From Protaetiibacter sp. (GTDB lineage: Bacteria; Actinomycetota; Actinomycetes; Actinomycetales; Microbacteriaceae), in contig JASLGG010000008.1 of the NCBI GenBank assembly GCA_030150265.1, positions 1 through 33,605 of the forward strand: a DNA stretch of 33,605 bases, given 5' to 3'. Made by a program: the position numbers and the translations under genes. Shown here one piece after another: positions 23,597-30,315 of the stretch (positions are counted from its first letter, which is position 1; each line of letters opens with the position of its first letter). The notes beneath the pieces were generated by a model. That model was not told where the DNA came from. It saw nothing but the letters and a program-made list of their open reading frames with translations, and ran no database searches.

Positions 23597-23620
23597 CGGT
23601 GATGCGGGATTGCATCACCG
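23597..23620. repeat. Perfect 9-bp inverted repeat overlapping the RHH gene stop
   Basis: CGGTGATGC (23597-23605) and GCATCACCG (23612-23620) with a 6-nt loop cover the end of the RHH gene and the space before the 23564 gene. It could be an intergenic RNA hairpin that tunes expression of the second gene, or an operator. There is no U-tract. Confidence 0.6.
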
Positions 23621-23902
23621 AGCTCCCGGCCGGGGCTTGATCGTGCCGGCGTCCCCTCCATCCGTGGCGGCACTGTCGTCGTCGGTCGCGGCCTTCCAGC
23701 CCGCCACGTACTGCACACATGCGGATCGGATGAGATCCGACCGCGTGAGCCGCACGTCGCGCGCCTCCGCGAAGGAGACGATCCGGTCGAGCTCCTGCAC
23801 AAGCTCCGGGTCCATCCGGACCCGCACCGGAACACTCCGAGGTTCGGCGTCGTCAGGGTCGATCCCCAACACCGCCCAAAGGGTCTTGTCCGACGCGATC
23901 AC
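23615..23902 (-). CDS. Ribbon-helix-helix DNA-binding protein
   Basis: This 95-residue protein contains an RHH (CopG/Arc-type) region at about 23-70: strand 'SVPVRVRM', helix 'DPELVQELDRIVSFAEAR' and second helix 'TRSDLIRSACVQYVAGWK'. An acidic, Ala/Asp-rich tail follows. I place the start at GTG 23902, in a GTGA overlap with a possible 24-residue leader peptide. In-frame GTG 23947 and TTG 24049 are alternatives, but the latter lies inside the likely promoter. Such proteins usually repress their own operon. Confidence 0.75.
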   Translation of the reverse strand: MIASDKTLWAVLGIDPDDAEPRSVPVRVRMDPELVQELDRIVSFAEARDVRLTRSDLIRSACVQYVAGWKAATDDDSAATDGGDAGTIKPRPGAR

Positions 23903-23973
23903 GATCGCGGGTGCACCACCTCGCTCGGGGCCTCGATCGTGAGGCACGACTTCATGAAACCTGCCTGATCCAT
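23899..23973 (-). CDS. Possible 24-residue leader peptide upstream of RHH gene
   Basis: ATG 23973 has ACGGAG at ideal distance and opens a 24-codon frame (MDQAGFMKSCLTIEAP...) that ends with TGA overlapping the GTG of the RHH gene. This arrangement would couple RHH translation to the leader. Support is limited to the ribosome site and the exact GTGA overlap. Confidence 0.4.
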   Translation of the reverse strand: MDQAGFMKSCLTIEAPSEVVHPRS

Positions 23974-23996
23974 CGTTTTTCTCCGTTCGTTTCCTG

Positions 23997-24012
23997 CCCC
24001 CCGTCCGGGGGG
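23997..24012. repeat. G6/C6 hairpin in the RHH leader
   Basis: CCCCCC (23997-24002) and GGGGGG (24007-24012) with a 4-nt loop lie between the predicted promoter and the leader peptide. It could act as an attenuator or RNA structure. Confidence 0.45.
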
Positions 24013-24020
24013 TTGGCCCA

Positions 24021-24049
24021 AGAGTAGGGCCAATCGCGGAATACAGCAA
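24021..24049 (-). promoter_or_regulatory. Predicted promoter of the RHH operon
   Basis: On the minus strand TTGCTG (24049-24044) is followed after 17 bp by TACTCT (24026-24021). Transcription would start near 24014, about 40 nt before the leader peptide. It overlaps no other supported gene. Confidence 0.55.
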
Positions 24050-24127
24050 GGCCTACAGCGTTGGAATACAACGCGGCTCGTCTTCGCCGCGAGCCTCGAG
24101 GTGGAGGAGCCGCGGCGGCCTGGGCGC

Positions 24128-24139
24128 TACCGTCGAGGT
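24128..24139 (+). promoter_or_regulatory. Leaderless-type -10 for the 24140 gene
   Basis: TACCGT (24128-24133) lies exactly 6 nt before ATG 24140. This is the usual spacing for leaderless actinobacterial genes, where the transcript begins at the start codon. No clear -35 is seen. Confidence 0.55.
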
Positions 24140-24733
24140 ATGGCAGCCGACAGGATCGAGCGGCAACAGGTCGCCGTCGACCGTCGCACCTTCGTGGTGA
24201 CCACCAGGACGGCCGCCGAGCTGCAGGATGCCGGCGCGATCGCCGGCGAGATCCGCGCGGCCGCGCTCGCCGCCGTCCGCGATCTCTCGACCCCGGATGC
24301 TCGAGCACTCGGGGATGCCCTGATCGCCAAGGCCGCGCCGAGCCAACGCCCCGCGACCGCGCTCGAGCAGAAGCTCACCGAGCGCATGTCGCAGCTCTCG
24401 CAAGCCGCGCGGGACGCGATCGACGCCGGCGGAATCGAGCTCGAGCTCACCGCGAAGCCGGCCGTGCCGCGCAGCGGCGGCCGCACCCGCGCGCAGCTGC
24501 TCGCGCTCACCCAGATCGCATCCCGCGGGCTCCTCTTCAACAGCGCATCCGGCATCGCGCTCCTGCCCGGAACCGGTTCGATCCACGTGTCCGTCGTGCG
24601 GGCGCTTGCCGCGCGTGGCGACATCGAGCCCGACCTCGACGAGGACGACTCGGGAGCGCTGTGGCGCCTCACCGACTCGGGGAAGGCCGCACTCGCCGCG
24701 GGGGTGCTGACGCGCGCCCTCGGCCGCGAGTGA
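24140..24733 (+). CDS. Hypothetical Ala-rich helical protein, leaderless gene
   Basis: This 197-residue protein starts at ATG 24140, selected because TACCGT lies exactly six bases upstream. The first half is helical ('RTAAELQDAGAIAGEIRAAALAAVRDLSTPDARALGDALIAKA'). The C-terminal half looks like a winged-helix fold ('ARGLLFNSASGIALLPGTGSIHVSVVRALAARGDIEPDLDEDDSGALWRLTDSGKAAL'), with 'WRLTDSGKAAL' resembling the wing and last helix of MarR/PadR-type domains. A DNA-binding role is possible, not shown. It converges on the 24749 gene with only 15 bp between stops. Confidence 0.68.
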   Translation: MAADRIERQQVAVDRRTFVVTTRTAAELQDAGAIAGEIRAAALAAVRDLSTPDARALGDALIAKAAPSQRPATALEQKLTERMSQLSQAARDAIDAGGIELELTAKPAVPRSGGRTRAQLLALTQIASRGLLFNSASGIALLPGTGSIHVSVVRALAARGDIEPDLDEDDSGALWRLTDSGKAALAAGVLTRALGRE

Positions 24734-24748
24734 GCTTCCTCGGCGCCC

Positions 24749-25036
24749 TCAGCCGGCCTTGATGTCGATCGGGCGGGACTCGATGAGCGCCGCGGCGATC
24801 TCATCGAGCATCGCCGGCGAGAGCCGCTGGACGCGCTGAACGTCGCGGACGGCCTCGATGGTCGCTCGCACGGTAGCGGGATCGAGTCCGCTCGCCGGCG
24901 TAGTGCGGGTGGTGAGCAGCTGCCGGCGGGCGTCGAGGATCGCGAGCTCGCGCCGCTCCGTCGCGGCCATGCCCGCCCCATCCATGATCGCGCGGTCGAG
25001 GACGCGCCACTGAGCGGCGGAGAGGTCGGCGATCAT
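24749..25036 (-). CDS. Small helical hypothetical protein
   Basis: This 95-residue, almost entirely helical protein contains 'LSAAQWRVLDRAIMDGAGMAATERRELAILDARRQLL' and 'ATIEAVRDVQRVQRLSPAMLDEIAAALI'. AGAGGGGG lies upstream of ATG 25036. No family recognised. It is cut off from dprA by a strong hairpin, so it needs its own promoter or readthrough. Confidence 0.62.
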   Translation of the reverse strand: MIADLSAAQWRVLDRAIMDGAGMAATERRELAILDARRQLLTTRTTPASGLDPATVRATIEAVRDVQRVQRLSPAMLDEIAAALIESRPIDIKAG

Positions 25037-25057
25037 CGCAGACCCCCTCTAGGCGCG

Positions 25058-25086
25058 GGGCGGCTCCCGTGAGCGGGGAGCCGCCC
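25058..25086. terminator. Hairpin terminator after dprA-like gene
   Basis: A perfect 11-bp inverted repeat (GGGCGGCTCCC at 25058-25068, GGGAGCCGCCC at 25076-25086) lies 29 bp past the dprA-like stop on the minus strand. Confidence 0.8.
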
Positions 25087-25115
25087 GACGCAATGTACGC
25101 GCCGGGCGGTCACGG

Positions 25116-26045
25116 TCACGCCGCCTTCGCGGGCAACTGCGCCAGCGAGGCGATCTCGGCGGCGCTGGTCACGCACGTCGCGCCGAACTCGCGCAGCAGC
25201 CGGTGGCATCCCGCCGAGGCCGCGCTCGTGATGGGGCCGGGGACAGCCCCCAGGCCACGACCGAGCGCCATCGCGTGCCCCGCCAGGTTGAGCGAGCCGG
25301 AGCGAGCCCCGGCTTCGACGACGATCGAAGTCGCCGCGAACGCCGCCGCGATGCGGTTCCGAGCCAGGAAGCGGTAGCGCGTGGGAGCAACTCCACAGGG
25401 AACCTCGGAGACGACCACGCCCCGCTCCGCGATACGCCCCAGCAGCGCGTCGTGCCCCGCCGGATAGAAGCGATCGAGCCCGCCCGCCATGAACGCCACG
25501 GTGCTGCCGCGCGCAGCCAGCGCCGCTCGGTGGGCCGCGCCATCGATGCCGTAGGCGGCGCCGGAAGCGATCGCGAAGCCCAGGTCGACCAGGCCAGCGG
25601 CCAGCTCGATCGTCACGTGCTCGCCATATCCGGTGGCTGCCCGCGCCCCGGTGATAGTCGCGATCGCGCGGTGATCATGCATCAGGTGCGAAGTGTCGCC
25701 CTTGGTGAACAGCGCCCACGGGGCGGCGTCTCCGAGGTCGGCCAGCTGTGCGGGCCAGTGCGGGTGATCGGGGGTGATCAGCTGCACGCCGTGCCGCGCG
25801 GCCGACTCGAGCACGCGCGCGGCGGAGCCCTGTCGCGGCATCCACCGGTCGACCGCGGCGCGGGCGGCGTCTTCGTCGGTGACGGTGCCGAGCTGCTCGA
25901 CGAGGGAAGCCGGGTCGGCGCGCAGCATGTCGAGGGCGACGTCGGCGCCGATGCTCCGGATGGCGGCCGCGGCCTGCTTGTCGCCCGGTTCGGCGATCGC
26001 CGACCAGGCTGCTCGTGCGGCCTGGTCTGTGGTGATGGTGTTCAT
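25116..26045 (-). CDS. DprA/Smf-like DNA-processing protein
   Basis: This 309-residue protein starts at ATG 26045, behind GAAAGGGG. DprA proteins bind single-stranded DNA and load RecA onto it. The Rossmann-like core is clear: 'ATITGARAATGYGEHVTIELAAGL' (129-152), 'IASGAAYGIDGAAHRAAL' (159-176), 'VAFMAGGLDRFYPAGHDAL', 'VPCGVAPTRYRFLARNRIAAAF' (215-236) and 'EAGARSGSLNLAGHAMALGR' (244-263). It lacks the C-terminal winged-helix domain of typical chromosomal DprA and is shorter than those. Expression is under box copy 3. On a mobile element it could protect or process incoming single strands after transfer; that role is inferred. Confidence 0.88.
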   Translation of the reverse strand: MNTITTDQAARAAWSAIAEPGDKQAAAAIRSIGADVALDMLRADPASLVEQLGTVTDEDAARAAVDRWMPRQGSAARVLESAARHGVQLITPDHPHWPAQLADLGDAAPWALFTKGDTSHLMHDHRAIATITGARAATGYGEHVTIELAAGLVDLGFAIASGAAYGIDGAAHRAALAARGSTVAFMAGGLDRFYPAGHDALLGRIAERGVVVSEVPCGVAPTRYRFLARNRIAAAFAATSIVVEAGARSGSLNLAGHAMALGRGLGAVPGPITSAASAGCHRLLREFGATCVTSAAEIASLAQLPAKAA

Positions 26046-26063
26046 GTTGCCCCTTTCGTAAGG

Positions 26064-26104
26064 CTTGATCTGACATTCATAAATGTAGCGAGAGCCTCCG
26101 ACAT
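26064..26104 (-). promoter_or_regulatory. Regulatory box (copy 3) upstream of dprA-like gene
   Basis: The core ACATTTATGAATGT (26073-26086, minus strand) is 27 bp before the start. A second ATGTC lies 28 bp upstream of the core's own ATGTC. ATGTCG and TATGAA, 17 bp apart, could be -35 and -10. No hairpin precedes it, since the next gene upstream is divergent. Confidence 0.85.
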
Positions 26105-26171
26105 CGGGCCGGGTGTGCGCTGTCGGCGCTCGCAGATACCAGGCGCGGCATCCGCGAGCGCGGCGCCTCGC

Positions 26172-26183
26172 TAGCGTGTACGC
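26172..26183 (+). promoter_or_regulatory. Leaderless-type -10 for the DUF4145 gene
   Basis: TAGCGT (26172-26177) is exactly 6 nt before ATG 26184, the same layout as at 24128. The gene lacks a box. Confidence 0.55.
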
Positions 26184-27014
26184 ATGGCCACTCCCGAACA
26201 CCGCGGCGATCGCTCTCCGGCGCGTGACAAGACCGCATTCGACTGCCCGGTCTGCGGTGCGTTCGCGCAGCAGCACTGGCAGGAGATGGTGGAGTGGAAC
26301 GAGGAGCTCGGCACGCTTCCGTTCTGGGACGGCCCCAGGCCCGCGGAGCTTGCCGAGAGTCGGATGCCGTGGTTGGGCAACATCTTCGAGCACCATCAAG
26401 AGCCGTCGCCCGAGGAGCTCGCGGGCGAGGCGGATGCCGGCGAGGATGAGCTGCCGCCGGCGCTTTGGGCGTTCGCGCGTTGTGCGCGGTGCAGCTTCGT
26501 GACGATCTGGCGGGGGGATCTCCTCGTGTATCCGGCGACGTCGCGGATGCCGCTCGCTCGCACGGACATGCCGGCGGCTGCGCGGGCGCTCTACGAGGAG
26601 GCTCGGGCGGTCTATGAAGTGTCGCCTCGAGCTGGTGCGGCTCTTGCTCGAGCTGCGCTCGAGCGGCTGCTGCGCGAGGTCGATCCGGACGCTCCGGCCC
26701 GCTCGAATCTCGAGGCGCGCATCCAGCGGGTGAGCGGCGAGGTGTCGCTGCCCCTCGCGAGGATGCTGACGGTGATCCGTCACGTCGGCAATCAGTCGCT
26801 TCACGTCAAGGACGACGTCGACGAGGTCACGGTGCTCGTGCTCTCGCAGGAGCAGGCGGATATCGCGGCGATGCTATTCGAGGCGATCAACGAGCTCGCC
26901 GACGAGCTGATCACCAAGCCCGCCGAGCGTGATGCCCTCTTTGGGCTCGTGCCGGAGAGCGTCCGCGAGCGCATCGAGAAGGAGCAGGCGTCAGGAACGG
27001 CTGAGAGCTCGTGA
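26184..27014 (+). CDS. DUF4145-domain protein with zinc knuckles
   Basis: This 276-residue protein has two CxxC pairs (Cys21/Cys24 and Cys100/Cys103) that could hold one zinc ion. A DUF4145 region follows (about 133-235: 'ALYEEARAVYEVSPRAGAALARAALERLLREVD', 'MLTVIRHVGNQSLHVKDD'). DUF4145 appears in restriction and other defence-type proteins and as a stand-alone domain; its activity is unknown. With the next gene it forms the only plus-strand pair in the 25-33.6 kb region, driven by a leaderless promoter rather than a box. It overlaps the partner by GTGA. Confidence 0.8.
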   Translation: MATPEHRGDRSPARDKTAFDCPVCGAFAQQHWQEMVEWNEELGTLPFWDGPRPAELAESRMPWLGNIFEHHQEPSPEELAGEADAGEDELPPALWAFARCARCSFVTIWRGDLLVYPATSRMPLARTDMPAAARALYEEARAVYEVSPRAGAALARAALERLLREVDPDAPARSNLEARIQRVSGEVSLPLARMLTVIRHVGNQSLHVKDDVDEVTVLVLSQEQADIAAMLFEAINELADELITKPAERDALFGLVPESVRERIEKEQASGTAESS

Positions 27015-27610
27015 GTGGTCTCGCCCGCGAGAGCGTCCGTGTGGTGTCGCCGCGACTCTGGTGGCGCGCGGCGTCGGCGGATATCCGCCGGACGCTTCTC
27101 GAGGATCCCGACGTCGAGGATGGGAAGCAACGCCACGGCGATCGCGACGAGCAGCGATGGCAAATGATCGCGGCGATCGTGGCGCGCGTGGGAGACGCGC
27201 TCGCGGCAGAAGACTGGGCGATCGACCCTGACGACGAGGGGCACGGGTATGTCGTTCTCGATGGTCTAGGCGAGCCCACCGAGACCGAGTGGCGCATCGT
27301 GAGCTCGTGGTTCGCAGGGGGAGAGCCGGTTCGGTTCGACCCCGGAGCTGACGTGTTCAGCGGCCGCCATCGCCTCTGGGGCACCCTGCCGCACCTCGGT
27401 GCCGCGCTCGTGCCGGTCTTCGGCATCACGCTCAGCGGCGCGACTCCGGCGGATACCGAGGTGTACGGCCCGCGGTGGCCCGAGATCTTCGCGAAGCAGC
27501 TCGAGGAGCTGCACGCCGTGGCGTGGTTCGACAGCGCCGACCCTCTCAACGCCCGCTATCGGGCGGCGCTCGCGGCCGCGGCATCGGGCGAGCTGCCGCC
27601 CCACGTCTGA
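27011..27610 (+). CDS. Hypothetical partner of DUF4145 protein
   Basis: This 199-residue protein starts at GTG in a GTGA overlap with the DUF4145 gene. It is soluble and acidic, with no Cys. Segments such as 'WAIDPDDEGHGYVVLDGLGEPTETEWRIVSSWF' and 'YGPRWPEIFAKQLEELHAVAWFDSADPLNARYRAAL' look globular. No family recognised. Strict coupling suggests joint action with the DUF4145 protein. Confidence 0.7.
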   Translation: MSGLARESVRVVSPRLWWRAASADIRRTLLEDPDVEDGKQRHGDRDEQRWQMIAAIVARVGDALAAEDWAIDPDDEGHGYVVLDGLGEPTETEWRIVSSWFAGGEPVRFDPGADVFSGRHRLWGTLPHLGAALVPVFGITLSGATPADTEVYGPRWPEIFAKQLEELHAVAWFDSADPLNARYRAALAAAASGELPPHV

Positions 27611-27667
27611 CGCGCGCCCCGGAACGCGAGAGGCCGAGCCCCTCAGCGTCCCGGACCTCGCGCCGTC

Positions 27668-28147
27668 CTAGCGGCTCTGCGCTGCCGCCGCGAGCGCCGC
27701 GAGCGCGTTGGCGAGCTGGTGGACGTTGGTGAGGATCGCGTCCTCGTAGTGCTCGTAGTTGCTGCCTTGCTGCTCGGAGTCAGGGAGTGCGCGGTAGATG
27801 GCCTCGTTGTGTCGGTAGTTGTGGAGCGCGGTGTAGGCGGCGTCGAGGAGGGTGGGCAGCTCGTCGGCGGGGGCTTCGGGGTCGCCGTCGTAGATCACGC
27901 CGTCGTTGAGGGTGATGCGGATGCGTCCGGTGTCCTCGGTGGTGGTGAGCATGATGAGCTTCACGTCTTCGTCGATGGTGCTCCATCCAGCGCACGCCTC
28001 GATTCCGGTTTGCTCGCCGAAGAGCATGCCGCCGTCGATGAACTCGACGTTGTAGGTGCTATCGCTGCCGTCGGTGCTGTAGGCGTGGGCGGTGAACATC
28101 GGCGCCTCGCCGTCGTGGATGCGGGTGTCGGTTTCCGTGCTGGTCAT
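27668..28147 (-). CDS. Hypothetical acidic protein, box-controlled
   Basis: This 159-residue protein starts at ATG 28147, behind GAAAGGG, 25 bp from the box 4 core. It is acidic, with a beta-rich centre ('STYNVEFIDGGMLFGEQTGIEACAGWSTIDEDVKLIMLTTTEDTGRIRITLNDGVIYDG') and a helical end ('TALHNYRHNEAIYRALPDSEQQGSNYEHYEDAILTNVHQLANALAALA'). No family recognised. It is a single-gene cassette: the upstream gene is separated by a terminator and the downstream neighbours converge on it. Confidence 0.7.
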   Translation of the reverse strand: MTSTETDTRIHDGEAPMFTAHAYSTDGSDSTYNVEFIDGGMLFGEQTGIEACAGWSTIDEDVKLIMLTTTEDTGRIRITLNDGVIYDGDPEAPADELPTLLDAAYTALHNYRHNEAIYRALPDSEQQGSNYEHYEDAILTNVHQLANALAALAAAAQSR

Positions 28148-28163
28148 GGTGTCCCTTTCGCTA

Positions 28164-28204
28164 CTTGATCTGACATTCATAAATGTAGCGTTAGGGTCTG
28201 ACAT
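28164..28204 (-). promoter_or_regulatory. Regulatory box (copy 4)
   Basis: The core ACATTTATGAATGT is at 28173-28186 (minus strand), 25 bp before the 28147 start, with the upstream ATGTC at the same 28-bp offset as in the other copies. The 8-bp GACATCGC is directly repeated beside it on the plus strand. Confidence 0.85.
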
Positions 28205-28243
28205 CGCGACATCGCCGCGAGCGCCGCCAGCCGCCTAACGAGG

Positions 28244-28280
28244 CAGCGCCCCGGGCGGCGGGATGCCATCCGGGGCGCTG
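28244..28280. terminator. Hairpin terminator after the 29358 gene
   Basis: A perfect 11-bp inverted repeat (CAGCGCCCCGG at 28244-28254, CCGGGGCGCTG at 28270-28280) lies 49 bp past the stop of the minus-strand membrane protein gene and upstream of box copy 4. Confidence 0.72.
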
Positions 28281-28329
28281 TGCGGGCCTGTGCGGGCCTA
28301 GAACGCGCGGGGTGTGCTCGGCGGCGTCG

Positions 28330-29358
28330 TCAGGCCGAGAGGGCCTCAGTAGGCGGCAATCCGACCGCTGCGAGCGCGTTCTCGAGGTTTGTCGTCGCGT
28401 GGCTGATCGTGGCGCGAGCTTGCGCGATCGCGTCGAGATCCAAGACGGCGGCGTCGGCTTGGGCCGTCGCGAGGTGAGCGATGGCGTCGAGCTCGGTGCT
28501 GGTCATGCTCTCGTCCGGTGAGGGGATGGGGTCGGCGGTCTTGACGTACTTCACGAGCGTCGAGGTCGCGAGCGCTGCTCTGGCTTCCCTGAGGTCGTTG
28601 ACGAGGGCGGGGTCAGATCCGGGCCCCAGCTGGCTCAGGAGGGCTTCGAGTTCGGCGAGTGCTGCCGTGGCGGCGGCCTTCTCGGTCTCAAGCCATCCCA
28701 CTGCCGTGTCGATCTGCATGTCGCCGACCGTGGCGGCCTCGATCGCAGCCGATGCCTTCGCGAAGCTCTCGGAATGCGCGACCGCGGAGACTGTCGCGAA
28801 GACCCCCGCTGCGAGCAGCGCGACGGCCAATCCGCCGGCGATCCACGCCCAAGGCTTGCGCTTGTTCCGCGGGGTGCGCGGCCGCTCGGTGTCGAGGGCG
28901 GCGTCGAGCTCGGCGAGGCGGTCCTGGTGAGCGCGTTCGCGTTCGCGGCCGAGTTCGGCGCGGTTCTCTTGGCGCTCGCGGTTCTCGGCCTCGGTAAGGG
29001 TCTTCTTCCAGTCGGTCGCGGCGAGTTGAGCCTCAAGGTCTTCGATGACCTCGGGCCAGGGGTTCATGGGGAGCAGCTGCGTGAGCTTCACGGCGCCGAC
29101 ACCGGCGAGCATGACGGCTCCCAGCAGGGCGAGGGGAGGGACGAACGGCTGGGCGTCGTAGTGCGCGAAGAACGCCACTCCGAGGGCGACCATGAAGCCG
29201 AGGAAGACGACGAACGATAGCGACATCAGCAACGCCTCCTTGGTCTCGTGCCGGGTGTTCTTGCGTTTCGCTTCGCCGATGAGGGCTTCGAGCCGATCGA
29301 CGTCGGCGGGCTTGTGCGCGAGGAGGTACTCGCTGGATGCGGTGCGGTGGCTTTTCAT
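28330..29358 (-). CDS. Membrane protein with coiled coil
   Basis: This 342-residue protein starts at ATG 29358, behind GGGAGAG. The layout is an N-terminal cytoplasmic helix, two membrane segments (about 43-65 and 72-92), a charged coiled coil (about 103-150: 'LEAQLAATDWKKTLTEAENRERQENRAELGRERERAHQDRLAELDAALD'), a third membrane segment (about 170-192) and an Ala-rich helical domain outside. No family recognised. It has no box upstream; a terminator separates it from the 29721 gene, so it has an unidentified promoter. Confidence 0.75.
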   Translation of the reverse strand: MKSHRTASSEYLLAHKPADVDRLEALIGEAKRKNTRHETKEALLMSLSFVVFLGFMVALGVAFFAHYDAQPFVPPLALLGAVMLAGVGAVKLTQLLPMNPWPEVIEDLEAQLAATDWKKTLTEAENRERQENRAELGRERERAHQDRLAELDAALDTERPRTPRNKRKPWAWIAGGLAVALLAAGVFATVSAVAHSESFAKASAAIEAATVGDMQIDTAVGWLETEKAAATAALAELEALLSQLGPGSDPALVNDLREARAALATSTLVKYVKTADPIPSPDESMTSTELDAIAHLATAQADAAVLDLDAIAQARATISHATTNLENALAAVGLPPTEALSA

Positions 29359-29383
29359 GGTCTCTCCCAGGTCGAGTGTCTAG

Positions 29384-29418
29384 CAGCCGCCCCGGACAAG
29401 TTCCGTCCGAGGCGGCTG
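29384..29418. terminator. Hairpin terminator after the 29721 gene
   Basis: A 14-bp inverted repeat with one mismatch (29384-29397 and 29405-29418, 7-nt loop) lies 6 bp past the 29425 stop on the minus strand. Confidence 0.78.
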
Positions 29419-29424
29419 GTGGCC

Positions 29425-29721
29425 CTACGGGGCCGGGGTGGTGTTATCGGCGCTCGCGGCGTCCTGCGGGCGGCTGGTGGCCGTTTCCGTGCGGCTGAGC
29501 CGCACTTCTGCGGCGCAGTAGCAGGCACCTCCGCAGTAGGCGCGGCGCAGCTGCACGGCGCGGCCCGTGGTGGTGTCGGTTACCGGCTGCGACCATTCGA
29601 CGCGGTCGAGGTCGTACAGGGCCAGCGTGGTGTCGACTTGCACCTCGTCGCCGCCGCGCCCGGTGGGGCGCAGCGCGGCCGCGGTGGCTGCGTCCGCGGC
29701 GTAGGCGTAGAGGGCGCTCAT
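29425..29721 (-). CDS. Small hypothetical protein with CGGACYC cluster
   Basis: This 98-residue protein starts in an ATGA overlap with the preceding gene. It has an Ala-rich start, a middle strand region 'VQVDTTLALYDLDRVEWSQPVTDTTTGRAVQLRRAYCGGACYCAAEVRL' with three Cys close together, and a Thr/Ala-rich tail. No family recognised. It shares the transcript from box copy 5. Confidence 0.65.
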   Translation of the reverse strand: MSALYAYAADAATAAALRPTGRGGDEVQVDTTLALYDLDRVEWSQPVTDTTTGRAVQLRRAYCGGACYCAAEVRLSRTETATSRPQDAASADNTTPAP

Positions 29722-30230
29722 CGCGTGGCCCCTTCCAGCGCCTCGGCGAGCGCGAGCGCTGCGTGCCGCAGGCTCAGCGCCGCGTCAAGCTCGGCGTCGC
29801 CAGAGTCGCCCATCGCGGCGGTCTCGTGCTCCGCGGCGGCGGCCTTGACCTCGGCGAGCAGGTCGTCGAGCTTCACCGGCACCAGGCCCATCGTGCGGGA
29901 TTCGGCGGGTACCCATTCGCCGTCCCGCCAGACGTCGACGGTGTGGCCGGGATCGTCGGCGTCGCGGGTGTCCCACTCCTGGCTCCACTCGGCGCGGATG
30001 CCGGGGTGCTTGCGGGTGATCCGTGCGATCCACTCGCCCACGCCGTCGGTCGCGTACTTGGAATCCCAGGTGCCCCTGACCTCCACGCATTCGCGGCCCG
30101 TGTCGAAGCGCTCCCAGTCGGGCTCCTCGTAGCCGGTGAAGTCCGGCAGCTTGTCGATGTTCTTCCCGTCGAGCCAGGCCCTGGCCTCCGGGGTCTCACC
30201 GGTGATGGTGATGTTGTTGTAGGTGCTCAT
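29718..30230 (-). CDS. Hypothetical protein, weakly API92/DUF1281-like
   Basis: This 170-residue protein starts at ATG 30230, behind GGAAAGGA, 27 bp from the box 5 core. The sequence 'YNNITITGETPEARAWLDG...VEVRGTWDSKYATDGVGEWIARITRKHPGIRAEWSQEWDTRD' recalls the API92-like ferredoxin-fold proteins of plasmids and phages (opening strand plus 'G-x-W-x-S/T-K-Y/W' and 'hP-x-hxxEW'). The match is by eye and weak. The C-terminus is helical ('VKLDDLLAEVKAAAAEHETAA'). Confidence 0.7.
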   Translation of the reverse strand: MSTYNNITITGETPEARAWLDGKNIDKLPDFTGYEEPDWERFDTGRECVEVRGTWDSKYATDGVGEWIARITRKHPGIRAEWSQEWDTRDADDPGHTVDVWRDGEWVPAESRTMGLVPVKLDDLLAEVKAAAAEHETAAMGDSGDAELDAALSLRHAALALAEALEGATR

Positions 30231-30248
30231 GGTGTCCTTTCCATGCGG

Positions 30249-30289
30249 CTTGATCTGACATTCATAAATGTAGCAGGGGCGACCGACAT
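30249..30289 (-). promoter_or_regulatory. Regulatory box (copy 5)
   Basis: The core ACATTTATGAATGT is at 30258-30271 (minus strand), 27 bp before the 30230 start. The upstream ATGTC sits in the loop of a terminator hairpin (30274-30305). Confidence 0.85.
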
Positions 30290-30305
30290 TCGACGGTCGC
30301 CCCTG
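30274..30305. terminator. Hairpin terminator built into box copy 5
   Basis: A perfect 12-bp stem (CAGGGGCGACCG at 30274-30285, CGGTCGCCCCTG at 30294-30305) lies 10 bp past the stop of the 30735 gene. One arm occupies the variable spacer of the promoter box. Confidence 0.82.
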
Positions 30306-30315
30306 GGTCAGAAGG

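Noticed and set aside
23304..23902. RHH gene and the next small gene as a toxin-antitoxin pair
   Set aside because: The second product has no toxin motif and its order and size are not diagnostic. Kept as a regulator with unknown partner.
23202..23942. Plus-strand open frame of 246 codons
   Set aside because: It begins inside the terminator region and runs antisense to the RHH gene and the 23564 gene, which have clear ribosome sites and an RHH motif.
28330..29358. Expected a regulatory box upstream of the 29358 membrane gene
   Set aside because: The upstream region holds a terminator and GGGAGAG but no ACATTYATRAATGT core, so the gene is left out of the regulon. The same holds for the 31738 gene.
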